From positions 1 to 54,093 of the forward strand of contig JAZQXT010000067.1 of the NCBI GenBank assembly GCA_045633005.1: 54,093 nt of DNA, in the 5' to 3' direction. The translations under genes were made by a program, and so were the position numbers. Source of the DNA: CAG-390 sp045633005 (lineage in GTDB: Bacteria > Bacillota > Clostridia > Oscillospirales > CAG-272). Positions 25,001-32,974 of this stretch are shown here, in pieces. Each line of letters starts with the position of its first letter. Positions within the stretch are counted from its first letter, which is position 1. The notes beneath the pieces were generated by a model that saw nothing but the letters and a program-made list of their open reading frames with translations, searched no databases and was not told the DNA's origin.

Positions 25001-25450
25001 ATGAAAGTCAAAGTACATTGTCAAAATGACAAAAAAGATAAAATTACAACTATGCTCCAAAACGGAGGATTCGAAATATCGGAGCAAGGTGAGTACGAAT
25101 TTATTGAAACGAATTTTTATTTCACCCCCCTCGTCGGCATTGACAACGAAAAAAACCAATGCTTTATAGAATTATCAGATATACTTTACATTGACAGTTC
25201 GGGGCGAGATATAATTATCCACACACACGAAGGCGCTTTTCGAATAAATGCGACATTAGAAAATCTTGAACGGAAACTCCCGCCAAACGACTTTTCGCGT
25301 ATAAGTAAATCGACGATAGTTCGAAGAGATGCAATAAAAAAGATAAGCCCTTCTTTTCAAATGAGATTCAAGCTGACGCTCAAAAATAATGACACCGTAT
25401 ACGTAACTCGCTCGTATTATTACAACTTCATAAACTTTATAAATCTATAA
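25001..25450 (+). CDS. LytTR-domain DNA-binding regulator
   Basis: 149 residues from the ATG at 25001; longer in-frame starts would overlap the promoter. The N-terminal 50 residues are short and charged with no receiver domain. Residues about 55-149 form a LytTR domain: IELSDILYIDSSGRDIIIHT, the EGAFRINATLENLERKLP strand-turn-helix, FSRISKSTIVRRDAI, and TLKNNDTVYVTRSYY. It is thus a minimal LytTR regulator without phosphorylation input, often paired with a membrane protein that controls it. The next gene, 15 bases on, encodes a membrane protein. AT-rich composition differs from the housekeeping genes. Confidence 0.88.
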   Translation: MKVKVHCQNDKKDKITTMLQNGGFEISEQGEYEFIETNFYFTPLVGIDNEKNQCFIELSDILYIDSSGRDIIIHTHEGAFRINATLENLERKLPPNDFSRISKSTIVRRDAIKKISPSFQMRFKLTLKNNDTVYVTRSYYYNFINFINL

Positions 25451-25465
25451 CAAGGAGATTTTACA

Positions 25466-26137
25466 ATGTCAAGCATTTCTATCATACCCATACTGATAGC
25501 AATATTGATAATAATATGTGTTGCATATTATTTTTTGTATTATAATTATATTAACAAAAGATTAGCCGATAAGTGTAAAAAAAGACGCTTGCCACATCCA
25601 ACCACAACCGTTTTGTATTTTGTGCTATTGTTCAGTATTATTTTTAACGTAATATTTTGTGCTGAATTAAACAAAGCAAATGAAAAAAGTTCTTCATTAC
25701 AATTTGAGAATAATAATTATAGTAAGGCTTTACACATTACAAAAATAAACTCTGACTCTCCATATTCGTATTATAAAGACATAATTACATCAAGCAATTC
25801 GTGTGGATATAAAGTAACTCACAGCGAGGAAAACGATTTTCAATTTTATTTTGCTCACAATGAGCATAGTGTTGACACAGTATATTACCCGCAATATATC
25901 TGTTATATCAAATATGACGGCACACTAACAACGGATTCGGACGTTACAATAGAATACATTTATGACAAGAGCAACAGTTACTCAACGACTGGAGAGTTTG
26001 AAGGAGAACTTTTGTTATTGAGCAGATATTTAGAACGACTTCCCCAAGAAATAAATATTACAGTTAGAGAAAGGAGCTCTAAATTAGAAGAAGGTGATAT
26101 AATAGCAAACGTTTCTTTCACCCTTTATTCAATATAA
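25466..26137 (+). CDS. Membrane protein of unknown function next to LytTR
   Basis: 223 residues: a first membrane helix (about 6-28), a short basic cytoplasmic loop (KRLADKCKKRRLPH), a second helix (about 49-68) and an extracytoplasmic domain of about 150 residues rich in Ser, Tyr and Asn. No family is recognised. A good AAGGAG ribosome site and the 15-base gap indicate cotranscription with the LytTR gene. It could be the regulator's membrane partner or sensor, by analogy with LytTR/membrane-inhibitor pairs; this is an inference from context only. Confidence 0.65.
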   Translation: MSSISIIPILIAILIIICVAYYFLYYNYINKRLADKCKKRRLPHPTTTVLYFVLLFSIIFNVIFCAELNKANEKSSSLQFENNNYSKALHITKINSDSPYSYYKDIITSSNSCGYKVTHSEENDFQFYFAHNEHSVDTVYYPQYICYIKYDGTLTTDSDVTIEYIYDKSNSYSTTGEFEGELLLLSRYLERLPQEINITVRERSSKLEEGDIIANVSFTLYSI

Positions 26138-26171
26138 CAACTAAGTTCACGGATGCATTTCACATATAAAA

Positions 26172-26204
26172 AACAAAAGCCCTGCGGTGCAGGGCTTCTT
26201 TGTT
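26172..26204. terminator. Bidirectional terminator
   Basis: Stem AAGCCCTGC/GCAGGGCTT (26177-26185 with 26189-26197), loop GGT. A-rich on the left and T-rich on the right. It serves convergent genes on both sides. Confidence 0.8.
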
Positions 26205-26242
26205 ACACTGATATTCAGCGGTCATTTGAGAACAAACGGGAA

Positions 26243-26557
26243 TTATCCGCCGGGGCGATAGCCTTCCCGGCAACGGGTAGCTACTCCGTTTTCATCAAAC
26301 TCGATAAAAATCAGAATTTCGGAATCCGCCCCCAAAAAACCTTTCTGCTCTTCTTTTATGGTATATCCGCAGGCAGTATTCCGATACAACCCATCTTCAC
26401 TTACCGGCATTCCAAGACAATCGAATGTGCCGAATTCTGCTTCGATTTGAGCAGATGTTTTTCCAATAAAATCTTCTTCGCTGTACTTATTGCCGCAGCC
26501 CGAAAGGACAAACAAGGATACAACGCAAATAAGAAAAGCTGCCAATATCTTTTTCAT
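26243..26557 (-). CDS. Small lipoprotein of unknown function
   Basis: 104 residues with lipobox LSGC (Cys21). The mature part begins KYSEEDFIGKTSAQIEAEFG, a pattern seen in small SmpA/BLIP-like exported domains, and it has two further Cys residues that could form a disulfide. Function unknown. Ribosome site GGAGG. Its promoter (26594-26643) carries the shared inverted repeat. Confidence 0.7.
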   Translation of the reverse strand: MKKILAAFLICVVSLFVLSGCGNKYSEEDFIGKTSAQIEAEFGTFDCLGMPVSEDGLYRNTACGYTIKEEQKGFLGADSEILIFIEFDENGVATRCREGYRPGG

Positions 26558-26593
26558 ACATAACCTCCAAAGTAAAGCTTACATAACAATTGT

Positions 26594-26643
26594 ATTATAC
26601 AATGGGATTTAACAAAAGTAAATATACGCGGACAATTGTTTAC
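26594..26643 (-). promoter_or_regulatory. Promoter with inverted-repeat operator, copy b
   Basis: Minus strand: -35 TTTACT (26622-26617), a 17-base spacer and -10 TATAAT (26599-26594). Inverted repeat GTAAATA-N12-TGTTTAC at 26618-26643. Confidence 0.75.
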
Positions 26644-26665
26644 AAAATATCCCATATTATGAAAC

Positions 26666-26697
26666 ACAAAAAGCCCTGCCGAAGCAGAGCTTTTTGT
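26666..26697 (-). terminator. Terminator of the 160-residue membrane protein gene
   Basis: ACAAAAAGC-C-CTGC pairs with GCAG-A-GCTTTTTGT around loop CGAA. Nearly identical in sequence to the hairpin at 27324-27359, suggesting a local duplication. Confidence 0.75.
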
Positions 26698-26726
26698 AGG
26701 TTTTCTATTCATCAAATTGGAATTTA

Positions 26727-27209
26727 TCAACTTCCTAAATGTGTCTTTTTACGATGTATTACTGCATGTATTCCAAGAACAAAATACAAAACTATAATAG
26801 TACCGCCGCAAGCAAAGTGGAAAATTGCAAAACCGCCATTTAAGATATCATAAACAATCAAAAGGATTAGGATATAGGAAACCACTCCTGCAATAGATAC
26901 TCCCATAACTAAACGATGAATCCATTTTGTAATAGGTGTGTCGGATAAATCACTTCTGACTTTGCTTCTGATATGCCGAGTTATTTCACTCATAAGTGTT
27001 AAAAAAGACAAATAAAGTGTGCCAACAATCATTAAGATTCCGGCAAGAAAGGCGGCAAAAAGATTAAACCACCAATCTCCTTCTAACAATGTAATAACTA
27101 CCGCAGAGCATATCATCGCCAGAGGACCTAATATAGCAAAAACAATTGTTATATTGCGAAAAATTTTATATGCCTTCATCATTTTGGGATAACCATATAA
27201 ATCATTCAC
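26727..27209 (-). CDS. Four-helix membrane protein of unknown function
   Basis: 160 residues with four hydrophobic segments (about 18-40, 48-72, 98-121 and 126-148) and short basic loops. No family is recognised. The frame opens with GTG at 27209, ten bases after GGAGG; an ATG pair ten codons later is an alternative start. It is transcribed from the inverted-repeat promoter at 27256-27305 and is AT-rich like its neighbours. Confidence 0.65.
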   Translation of the reverse strand: MNDLYGYPKMMKAYKIFRNITIVFAILGPLAMICSAVVITLLEGDWWFNLFAAFLAGILMIVGTLYLSFLTLMSEITRHIRSKVRSDLSDTPITKWIHRLVMGVSIAGVVSYILILLIVYDILNGGFAIFHFACGGTIIVLYFVLGIHAVIHRKKTHLGS

Positions 27210-27255
27210 TAATCATACACCTCCTCTTCTAAATTCAAGTTTATCGATTAGTTTT

Positions 27256-27305
27256 ATTATACCATGATCTTCATAAAAAGTAAATAGAACCGCTGATTTG
27301 TTTAC
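27256..27305 (-). promoter_or_regulatory. Promoter with inverted-repeat operator, copy c
   Basis: Minus strand: -35 TTTACT (27284-27279), a 17-base spacer and -10 TATAAT (27261-27256). Inverted repeat GTAAATA-N12-TGTTTAC at 27280-27305. Confidence 0.75.
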
Positions 27306-27323
27306 AAAACTCAACCAATTGGA

Positions 27324-27359
27324 TACAAAAAAGCTCTGCCGAAGCAGAGCTTTTTGTAT
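27324..27359 (-). terminator. Terminator of the rplM-rpsI operon
   Basis: ATACAAAAAAGCTCTGC pairs with GCAGAGCTTTTTGTAT around loop CGAA, with one base bulged. Symmetric, so it can act on both strands. Confidence 0.85.
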
Positions 27360-27377
27360 ATATCCGTAGATAAGAAA

Positions 27378-27779
27378 TTATCTCTTCGAGAACTGGCTTG
27401 CGCGACGAGCGGCCTTGAGACCGTACTTCTTTCTTTCCTTCATACGAGGATCGCGAGTCAGGAAGCCTGCCTTCTTGAGAAGGGGCTTGTTTGCCTCGTC
27501 AGCAAGGACGAGAGCGCGAGCGAGGCCGTGACGGATAGCACCCGCCTGACCGGAGAAGCCGCCGCCGACAACGTTTGCAACGATGTCGTACTTGCCAACG
27601 GTTCCGGTTACCTCGAAGGGCTGGTTGATAATGAGGTTCATGGTCTCAAGACCAAAGTACTCATTGATATCTTTGCCGTTAACGGTGATAGCACCAGTGC
27701 CGGGATATACACGAACACGTGCTACAGATTTCTTTCTTCTGCCTGTTCCGTAGAAATAGGGCTTTGCACTTGTATACAT
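27378..27779 (-). CDS. rpsI: 30S ribosomal protein S9
   Basis: 133 residues with the uS9 signature GTGRRKKSVARVRVYPGTG, the GGGFSGQAGAIRHGLARAL block and the basic tail ending in ASQFSKR, whose last residues reach the ribosomal P site. Standard length. It follows rplM by 24 bases in the usual L13-S9 pair. Confidence 0.99.
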   Translation of the reverse strand: MYTSAKPYFYGTGRRKKSVARVRVYPGTGAITVNGKDINEYFGLETMNLIINQPFEVTGTVGKYDIVANVVGGGFSGQAGAIRHGLARALVLADEANKPLLKKAGFLTRDPRMKERKKYGLKAARRASQFSKR

Positions 27780-27803
27780 CTTTTAGTCTCCTTTTCTTCA
27801 GAA

Positions 27804-28232
27804 TTAGCCTTCGTAAGCTACGGGCTTCTGTGCCTCGTGCTTATGCTCTGCGCCTGCGTAAACGTGCAGTCTGGTGATAGACTTGCGGCCGATAACGTTT
27901 GCGGGAAGCATTCTCTTAACTGCGAGCTCCATTGCAAGCTCAGGCTTCTCAGCCATAAGCTTCTTGTACTGAACAGCCTTCATGCCGCCGATGTAGCCGG
28001 AATGACGGTAGTAGTACTTCTGCTCAAGCTTTCTGCCGGTAAGGATAGCCTTGTCGGCGTTGATGATAATAACGTATTCACCGCAGTCAACGTGGGGGGT
28101 GAACTCAGGGCGGTGCTTACCGCGAAGAATCGTGGCTGCCTTTACAGCGGTGCGGCCAAGGGGCTTGCCTGCTGCGTCAATGACGAACCAACGGCGCTCG
28201 ACGGTTTCGGGCTTTGCCATGTAAGTGGACAT
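27804..28232 (-). CDS. rplM: 50S ribosomal protein L13
   Basis: 142 residues starting MSTYMAKPETVERRW. The open frame extends upstream, but only this ATG has a ribosome site (GGAGG, eight bases away), and the upstream part would cover the promoter. Family blocks: WFVIDAAGKPLGR, HVDCGEYVIIINA, GRKLEQKYYYRHSGY, MLPANVIGR and LHVYAGAEHKHEAQKP. First gene of the rplM-rpsI operon. Confidence 0.99.
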   Translation of the reverse strand: MSTYMAKPETVERRWFVIDAAGKPLGRTAVKAATILRGKHRPEFTPHVDCGEYVIIINADKAILTGRKLEQKYYYRHSGYIGGMKAVQYKKLMAEKPELAMELAVKRMLPANVIGRKSITRLHVYAGAEHKHEAQKPVAYEG

Positions 28233-28289
28233 TGAAATTTCCTCCGTAAATTTTGTTGGGACATAGTTATCCCTCTTTAAGACTTGCAT

Positions 28290-28318
28290 ATTATAGCATT
28301 TACTTTTCGGCTTGTCAA
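28290..28318 (-). promoter_or_regulatory. Consensus promoter of rplM-rpsI
   Basis: Minus strand: perfect TTGACA (28318-28313), a 17-base spacer and perfect TATAAT (28295-28290). The roughly 50-base leader contains GGGAT-AACTAT-GTCCC (28257-28272), which could be a small L13-type autoregulatory hairpin; this is not certain. Confidence 0.9.
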
Positions 28319-28498
28319 TACCTTTTTTAAAAATTTTTTTATTTTTTTGATTTAGCACCTCAAAACCTCGTTTTTTCTCGCGTTTTTGCCCATTTTGCTC
28401 TTTTGTTTGAGTGTGGACATCGCAAAAATGCGTCCCTTTCGCCGTCATTTTTATGGCGCGGCGCGAATATGCTTTAGCAAAGAAAAAGGAGGTAGATC

Positions 28499-29449
28499 AT
28501 GATACCAATGTACAAACCCGAAGGAATGACCATACACACGCCCGAAAATAAAATGTATACTTCGTCGCTCGCGGGACTTGAGCGAGCCATGCAAACGGGC
28601 GCGATAATCGAGGACGTTGCCATCCTGTGCGACTCGGAGATGAATCTTCATTTTGAGCTTGGCGGAATACGGGGCATTCTGCCGCGCTCCGAGGCTATGC
28701 TGTGCCGCCCGGGCGAGCAGTTCAAGGACATTGCCGTTATAACGCGCGTGGGAAAGCCCGTGTGCTTCAAGGTGCAGGAGATAAGTAGCGTAAACGGCGA
28801 ATACGTCGCACTCTTATCAAGAAAAGAGGCACAGCGCGAATGCGCTATGGCGCATCTTGCCGATCTCATTGCGGGGGATATTCTAAAGGTGAAGATAACG
28901 CACCTTGAGAGCTTCGGCGCGTTTGCGGACATAGGCTGCGGAATATCCGCGCTGTTACCCGTTGATTCCCTTTCGGTGTCGCGCATATCGCACCCGCGCG
29001 ACCGACTTACCTGCGGCTCTTACGTTTACGCGGTGGTAAAAAGCATCGACGAGGAGAGCGGAAGATTCTTTTTGTCGCAAAAGGAGCTTCTCGGCACTTG
29101 GGAGGAAAATGCGGCGCTCTTTACTGCGGGACAGACGGTGGCGGGCATCATAAGGAGCGTGGAGAGCTACGGCATATTCGTTGAGCTTACGCCGAACCTT
29201 GCGGGGCTTGCGGAGCTTCGGACGGACGGGGTGATGCAGGACGTTACCGTAGGAGATACGGCGGCGGTATACATAAAAAGTTTGATACCCGAACGAATGA
29301 AGGTGAAGCTTATCCTTATAGACACGCACTCGGCGTCGGCGGAGATAGCACCCGCAAGATACTTCGTGGATTGCGAGCACACACAGCACATAGACACGTG
29401 GCAATATTCGCCAAGCGCATCGGCGCGTATCATAAGAACGGTGTTTTAA
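28499..29449 (+). CDS. S1-domain RNA-binding protein
   Basis: 316 residues with at least two S1-type OB-fold domains: about 124-185 (AGDILKVKITHLESFGAFADIG) and about 202-262 (AGQTVAGIIRSVESYGIFVELTPNLAGLAEL). An N-terminal region of about 110 residues resembles a degenerate S1 unit. It is far shorter than ribosomal protein S1. Likely role is RNA binding in translation or regulation. Strong ribosome site AAGGAGG. Monocistronic, with a terminator at 29521. It resembles short S1-like proteins found in Clostridia. Confidence 0.8.
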   Translation: MIPMYKPEGMTIHTPENKMYTSSLAGLERAMQTGAIIEDVAILCDSEMNLHFELGGIRGILPRSEAMLCRPGEQFKDIAVITRVGKPVCFKVQEISSVNGEYVALLSRKEAQRECAMAHLADLIAGDILKVKITHLESFGAFADIGCGISALLPVDSLSVSRISHPRDRLTCGSYVYAVVKSIDEESGRFFLSQKELLGTWEENAALFTAGQTVAGIIRSVESYGIFVELTPNLAGLAELRTDGVMQDVTVGDTAAVYIKSLIPERMKVKLILIDTHSASAEIAPARYFVDCEHTQHIDTWQYSPSASARIIRTVF

Positions 29450-29520
29450 AAACCCAAACGTCGCGTAGAGTCGAAGCTCTTTTGTTTGCCGCATAACAAA
29501 ATACAAATAAGTAAAGAAAA

Positions 29521-29560
29521 GACCGTTTTTTCGTCCAAAAGATGAAAAAACGGTCCTTTT
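29521..29560 (+). terminator. Terminator of the S1-domain gene
   Basis: A 12-bp stem (29521-29532 with 29544-29555), an 11-base loop and a CTTTT tail. Confidence 0.85.
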
Positions 29561-29657
29561 AGATAGAAAGCCTTGCGGATTTCGATTTTATACGTATTTT
29601 TCAGCCAAGCTTTTGCCCGCGAGACGACAAAATGCCGTTTCGCTTACCTGGCAATGA

Positions 29658-29966
29658 TTATTTTTTCTTTGCTGCGTCGTAACGCTCGTTTGCGGCGGCG
29701 GTTCTTGCCTTTGCATATGCAATCTGTGCATCACGTTCTTCCTGCATCTTAGCCGCTCTTTCGGCGGGAGTCATATGAACATCATCCCAATTCTTTTTCG
29801 CATCAGCTTTTGCCTTTGCAAAGGTGTTGTGAGCTCTGTTTTCTTCAAAGTTGGCTTTCGCCTCAGCCTTTGCGGCTTGAAATTCAGCCTTATCAACCTC
29901 GTGCTGAGCCTTTGCGGACTCCTTCATATCGCTGAACGCATTTTTAAAAAAGCTCTTAATTCCCAT
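29658..29966 (-). CDS. Small charged helical protein of unknown function
   Basis: 102 residues, almost entirely predicted helix, very rich in Ala, Lys and Glu, with AKAEAKANFEENRA, HMTPAERAAKMQEE and a closing AAKKK. No membrane segment or signal. The N-terminus GIKSFFKNAFSDMKE is amphipathic and could bind membrane. Family not recognised. It lies 12 bases after the membrane protein at 29979, so the two probably act together. Confidence 0.6.
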   Translation of the reverse strand: MGIKSFFKNAFSDMKESAKAQHEVDKAEFQAAKAEAKANFEENRAHNTFAKAKADAKKNWDDVHMTPAERAAKMQEERDAQIAYAKARTAAANERYDAAKKK

Positions 29967-29978
29967 TTTAATCCACCC

Positions 29979-30344
29979 TTAGCCTTTCATGATCTTATCG
30001 CTGACAGCGATGATCTTATCGGCATACTTCTTACGGCGAGAGCCAAGAATGCCTTTATAAATAGGATAGTTGATTATTGCCATAAACATACCGACAACAC
30101 CGATCACAATACCGGGGATCATAGGGTCGGAAATGCCTACAGTCGCACCGATGTCGGTCATAACAAGGCTCATGCCGCTTCCCATAACGATTGCGCCAAG
30201 GCTTCCGAAAGCATATGCGAATGCGTTCGCGGGGCGCTTTACCTTGGCATCTAATTCCTTAAGCTCATCGAGCCCCGTCTGTTCCTTTTCGGTGTACTGC
30301 GTGCGGATCTTCTGTACGAGAAATTCCTGATCGTTCTTGTTCAT
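29979..30344 (-). CDS. Small two-helix membrane protein of unknown function
   Basis: 121 residues: a cytoplasmic charged helix (about 1-38; ELKELDAKVKRPANAFA), two membrane segments (about 41-63 and 71-93) and a basic tail (GSRRKKYADKI). No family is recognised with certainty. First gene of a two-gene unit with the charged helical protein. A TATAAT-like -10 is visible around 30378-30383, but no clear -35. Confidence 0.6.
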   Translation of the reverse strand: MNKNDQEFLVQKIRTQYTEKEQTGLDELKELDAKVKRPANAFAYAFGSLGAIVMGSGMSLVMTDIGATVGISDPMIPGIVIGVVGMFMAIINYPIYKGILGSRRKKYADKIIAVSDKIMKG

Positions 30345-30439
30345 AATGATAACCTCTTTCTTGATTTTGTGATTTTATTATACCTCGCGGTTGTTTTTGA
30401 TTTTTTTGAGAAATGTTTGAATTTTATTAAAAAGAAAAA

Positions 30440-30504
30440 ATCCCACCGATAAAAAACCAGTGGGATCTAAGAGAATACGGTATAGCGAAACGCTATACCG
30501 TATT
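30440..30504 (-). terminator. Tandem terminator hairpins after pcrA
   Basis: Read on the minus strand: first a perfect 14-bp stem (30504-30491 with 30487-30474, loop TTT), then ATCCCAC/GTGGGAT (30466-30460 with 30446-30440) followed by TTTTTTC. The second hairpin has the T-tail. Confidence 0.85.
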
Positions 30505-30513
30505 CTTGCATTT

Positions 30514-32928
30514 TTACGCTTTGGTAAGCTTTGCGTAGCTTCCCATAAGCTTTTTAGTTCCGACTTTGTCGAAAATTATCTCGTAGAGCTTGTCCGAGCC
30601 CATGGGCTTTACGGACAGCACCTCGCCCTCTCCGAACGCGGGATGCTTTACGCGGTCTCCCGCCATGAAGGACGGAGCGTCCTTTTTTGCGGCGGGCTTT
30701 GCGATCGGGCGGTTGACGGTAAGCACGTCGGCACGCGGCGCACTTCCCTGCCCGTCCGCACTTGCAAAATACACGCGGGGCTTTTCTGCTGAAGCGTTGC
30801 CCCAAGCGGAATACTCGCGGCTCTTTTTCTTTTCCTTTCGAGCAACAAGCTCCTCGGGAATATCACCGATAAAGCGCGACGCGGGATTGCGCATAGTTCT
30901 GCCGTAAAGCAGACGGCAATCGGTGTGATAAATATACAGCTCCTTTTTAGCACGCGTCAGAGCAACGTAGGCAAGCCTGCGCTCCTCCTCAAGCTCGGCG
31001 GGATCGATAAGTGCCTGACTTCCGGGGAATATCCCCTCCTCAAGTCCCGGAATGATAACAACGGGGAATTCAAGTCCCTTTGCGCTATGTATGGTCATAA
31101 GAACGGCGGCGTCCGCGCTTTCGTCAAATCTATCCACGTCGGCAACGAGGGCGGTCTCCTCAAGGAAGCCCGTGAGCGTCGGCTCTTCATTATTATTCAT
31201 ATACTCGATAACGCCCGAGACGAATTCCTCGATGTTTTCAAGTCTGTCCTTTTCCGCCTCGCCCGCATCCTTGAGCATCTGACGGTAGCCGCTTTCGTCA
31301 AGCACGGCGTTCGTAAACGCGTCAAGCGGACATCCGCCGTCAAGCATAGCGCGAAGCTTGCTTATCATAGCGGCAAAGCTCATAAGCGTTTTTGCGGCGC
31401 GCGAGAGTGCGACGTATTTATCGGCGTTGCACATTACGTCAAACATCGTTATGCCGTTTTCATCAGCTATCGCTTCAACGGCGGCGATGGTGGTGTCACC
31501 TATCTTACGCTTCGGCTCGTTGATAATTCTTTTAAGCCTTACGCGGTCTGACGTGTTGTTGATAAATTGAAGATATGCAACTACGTCCTTTATTTCCTTG
31601 CGGTCGCCAAAGCGCAATCCGCCGTAAATTCTGTACGGCAAGCCGCTTTTGGCAAAGGTACGCTCGATGGTGCTTGACTGCGCATTTACGCGGTAAAGTA
31701 TTGCAAAATCACGATAGCTGTATTTGCCCTTTGAGACGAGGCGCGTTATGAGATCGGCGATCCTTCGCGCTTCCTCGTTCTGATCCTCGCATTCCTCTAC
31801 TCTTATATTCTCGCCGTCCTCGCTGTCCGTCCAAAGGCGCTTGGGGCGGCGCTTGGTGTTTTTTGATATGACCGCGTTGGCGGCGTTTAAAATGACGGCG
31901 GACGAACGATAATTCTGCTCAAGCTTTATTACCTTGGCATCGGGATACGTAGAATCAAATCCGAGGATATTTTCTATCGTTGCACCGCGGAAGCGGTAAA
32001 TACTCTGGTCATCGTCGCCTACGACCATGATATTGCGCCACTCGGACGCAAGAAGCGAGCAAAGCTCGAACTGCGCGTGGTTGGTGTCCTGATACTCGTC
32101 AACGCAGATGTATTTGAATTTTCTTGCGTAATATCGGCGCACGTCGTCCTCGCGGCGAAGAAGAAAGACCGTTTGCATAATGATATCGTCAAAATCAAGC
32201 GCGTTTGATTCGTTAAGTCGGCTTTGATAGAGCTTATAAATTTTCGCGCAGGTCTTTTCGCGGAAGGCGGTCGCCTCCTCGGCATAAGCCGTAGGGTCAA
32301 GGAGTCGCTCCTTGGCGCGGCTTATCTCACCTGCGACGGAGCGCACGGCAAACTGCTTTTCGTCGATATTAAGCTCCTTCATAACGGCTGTAAGCAGTTT
32401 TTTGCTATCGTCGGCATCGTAGATGGTAAGAGTGCCGCCGTAGCCGAGCTTGTCCGAATGCGAGCGAAGTATACGCATACAGATGGAGTGGAACGTTCCC
32501 GTCCATATGCTTTTGGCAACATCGTCACCGTCGAATACGCGCGAGAGTCTTTCGACTATCTCTTTTGCCGCCTTGTTGGTAAAGGTTATGGCAAGCACGT
32601 TCCACGGCTCGCAGGGGGATGCGGAAAACTCGGAGAGAAGCGGCTCTATATCCTCGGCGCCAAGCTCGTGCGCCGCCTCAAACGCCGCCACGGTCTCAGG
32701 GGAAAGGCGCGCGGGAACGCTCTCGTCATAATACGCGTTTCCGTAGCGAATTATTTGCGCTATTCGGTTTACGAGAACGGTAGTCTTTCCGCTTCCCGCG
32801 CCCGCTATAACGAGCAGAGGTCCTTCGGTAGTGTGAACCGCCTTTCGCTGCATTTCGTTAAGGCTTGCGTGTACCTTATCGAACAGCGCTCTTTTGGCTT
32901 TTACGTATCTATTTTCAAGCTCTGTCAT
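30514..32928 (-). CDS. pcrA: ATP-dependent DNA helicase PcrA/UvrD
   Basis: 804 residues, superfamily 1A helicase with 3'-5' polarity in the family. Motifs: Q motif LNEMQRKAV, Walker A AGAGSGKTT (about 42-50), motif Ia ITFTNKAAKEI, motif II VDEYQDTN, motif III VGDDDQSIYRFRGA, motif IV EQNYRSS, motif V IHSAKGLEFPVV and motif VI VALTRAKKELY. Between Walker A and motif Ia is an insertion of about 40 residues seen in clostridial PcrA-like proteins. The C-terminal Tudor-like RNA polymerase-binding domain (GDRVKHPAFGEGEVLSV) is intact. Role: repair, replication-fork clearance and transcription-coupled functions. Confidence 0.97.
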   Translation of the reverse strand: MTELENRYVKAKRALFDKVHASLNEMQRKAVHTTEGPLLVIAGAGSGKTTVLVNRIAQIIRYGNAYYDESVPARLSPETVAAFEAAHELGAEDIEPLLSEFSASPCEPWNVLAITFTNKAAKEIVERLSRVFDGDDVAKSIWTGTFHSICMRILRSHSDKLGYGGTLTIYDADDSKKLLTAVMKELNIDEKQFAVRSVAGEISRAKERLLDPTAYAEEATAFREKTCAKIYKLYQSRLNESNALDFDDIIMQTVFLLRREDDVRRYYARKFKYICVDEYQDTNHAQFELCSLLASEWRNIMVVGDDDQSIYRFRGATIENILGFDSTYPDAKVIKLEQNYRSSAVILNAANAVISKNTKRRPKRLWTDSEDGENIRVEECEDQNEEARRIADLITRLVSKGKYSYRDFAILYRVNAQSSTIERTFAKSGLPYRIYGGLRFGDRKEIKDVVAYLQFINNTSDRVRLKRIINEPKRKIGDTTIAAVEAIADENGITMFDVMCNADKYVALSRAAKTLMSFAAMISKLRAMLDGGCPLDAFTNAVLDESGYRQMLKDAGEAEKDRLENIEEFVSGVIEYMNNNEEPTLTGFLEETALVADVDRFDESADAAVLMTIHSAKGLEFPVVIIPGLEEGIFPGSQALIDPAELEEERRLAYVALTRAKKELYIYHTDCRLLYGRTMRNPASRFIGDIPEELVARKEKKKSREYSAWGNASAEKPRVYFASADGQGSAPRADVLTVNRPIAKPAAKKDAPSFMAGDRVKHPAFGEGEVLSVKPMGSDKLYEIIFDKVGTKKLMGSYAKLTKA

Positions 32929-32946
32929 TTTTCACCTTATATGTAC

Positions 32947-32968
32947 GGGGCTGTCTTTTGACAGCCCC
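32947..32968 (-). terminator. Terminator-like hairpin between the microprotein gene and pcrA
   Basis: A perfect 9-bp stem GGGGCTGTC/GACAGCCCC with loop AAAA on the minus strand. It lies between the Asn/Gln microprotein stop and the pcrA start. There is no T-run, so it may only attenuate read-through. Confidence 0.6.
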
Positions 32969-32974
32969 TGATAA

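Noticed and set aside
24418..27209. Toxin-antitoxin or bacteriocin locus in the AT-rich patch
   Set aside because: No recognisable toxin, leader peptide, modification enzyme or immunity family is seen; only the shared promoter design and LytTR gene hint at a common function.
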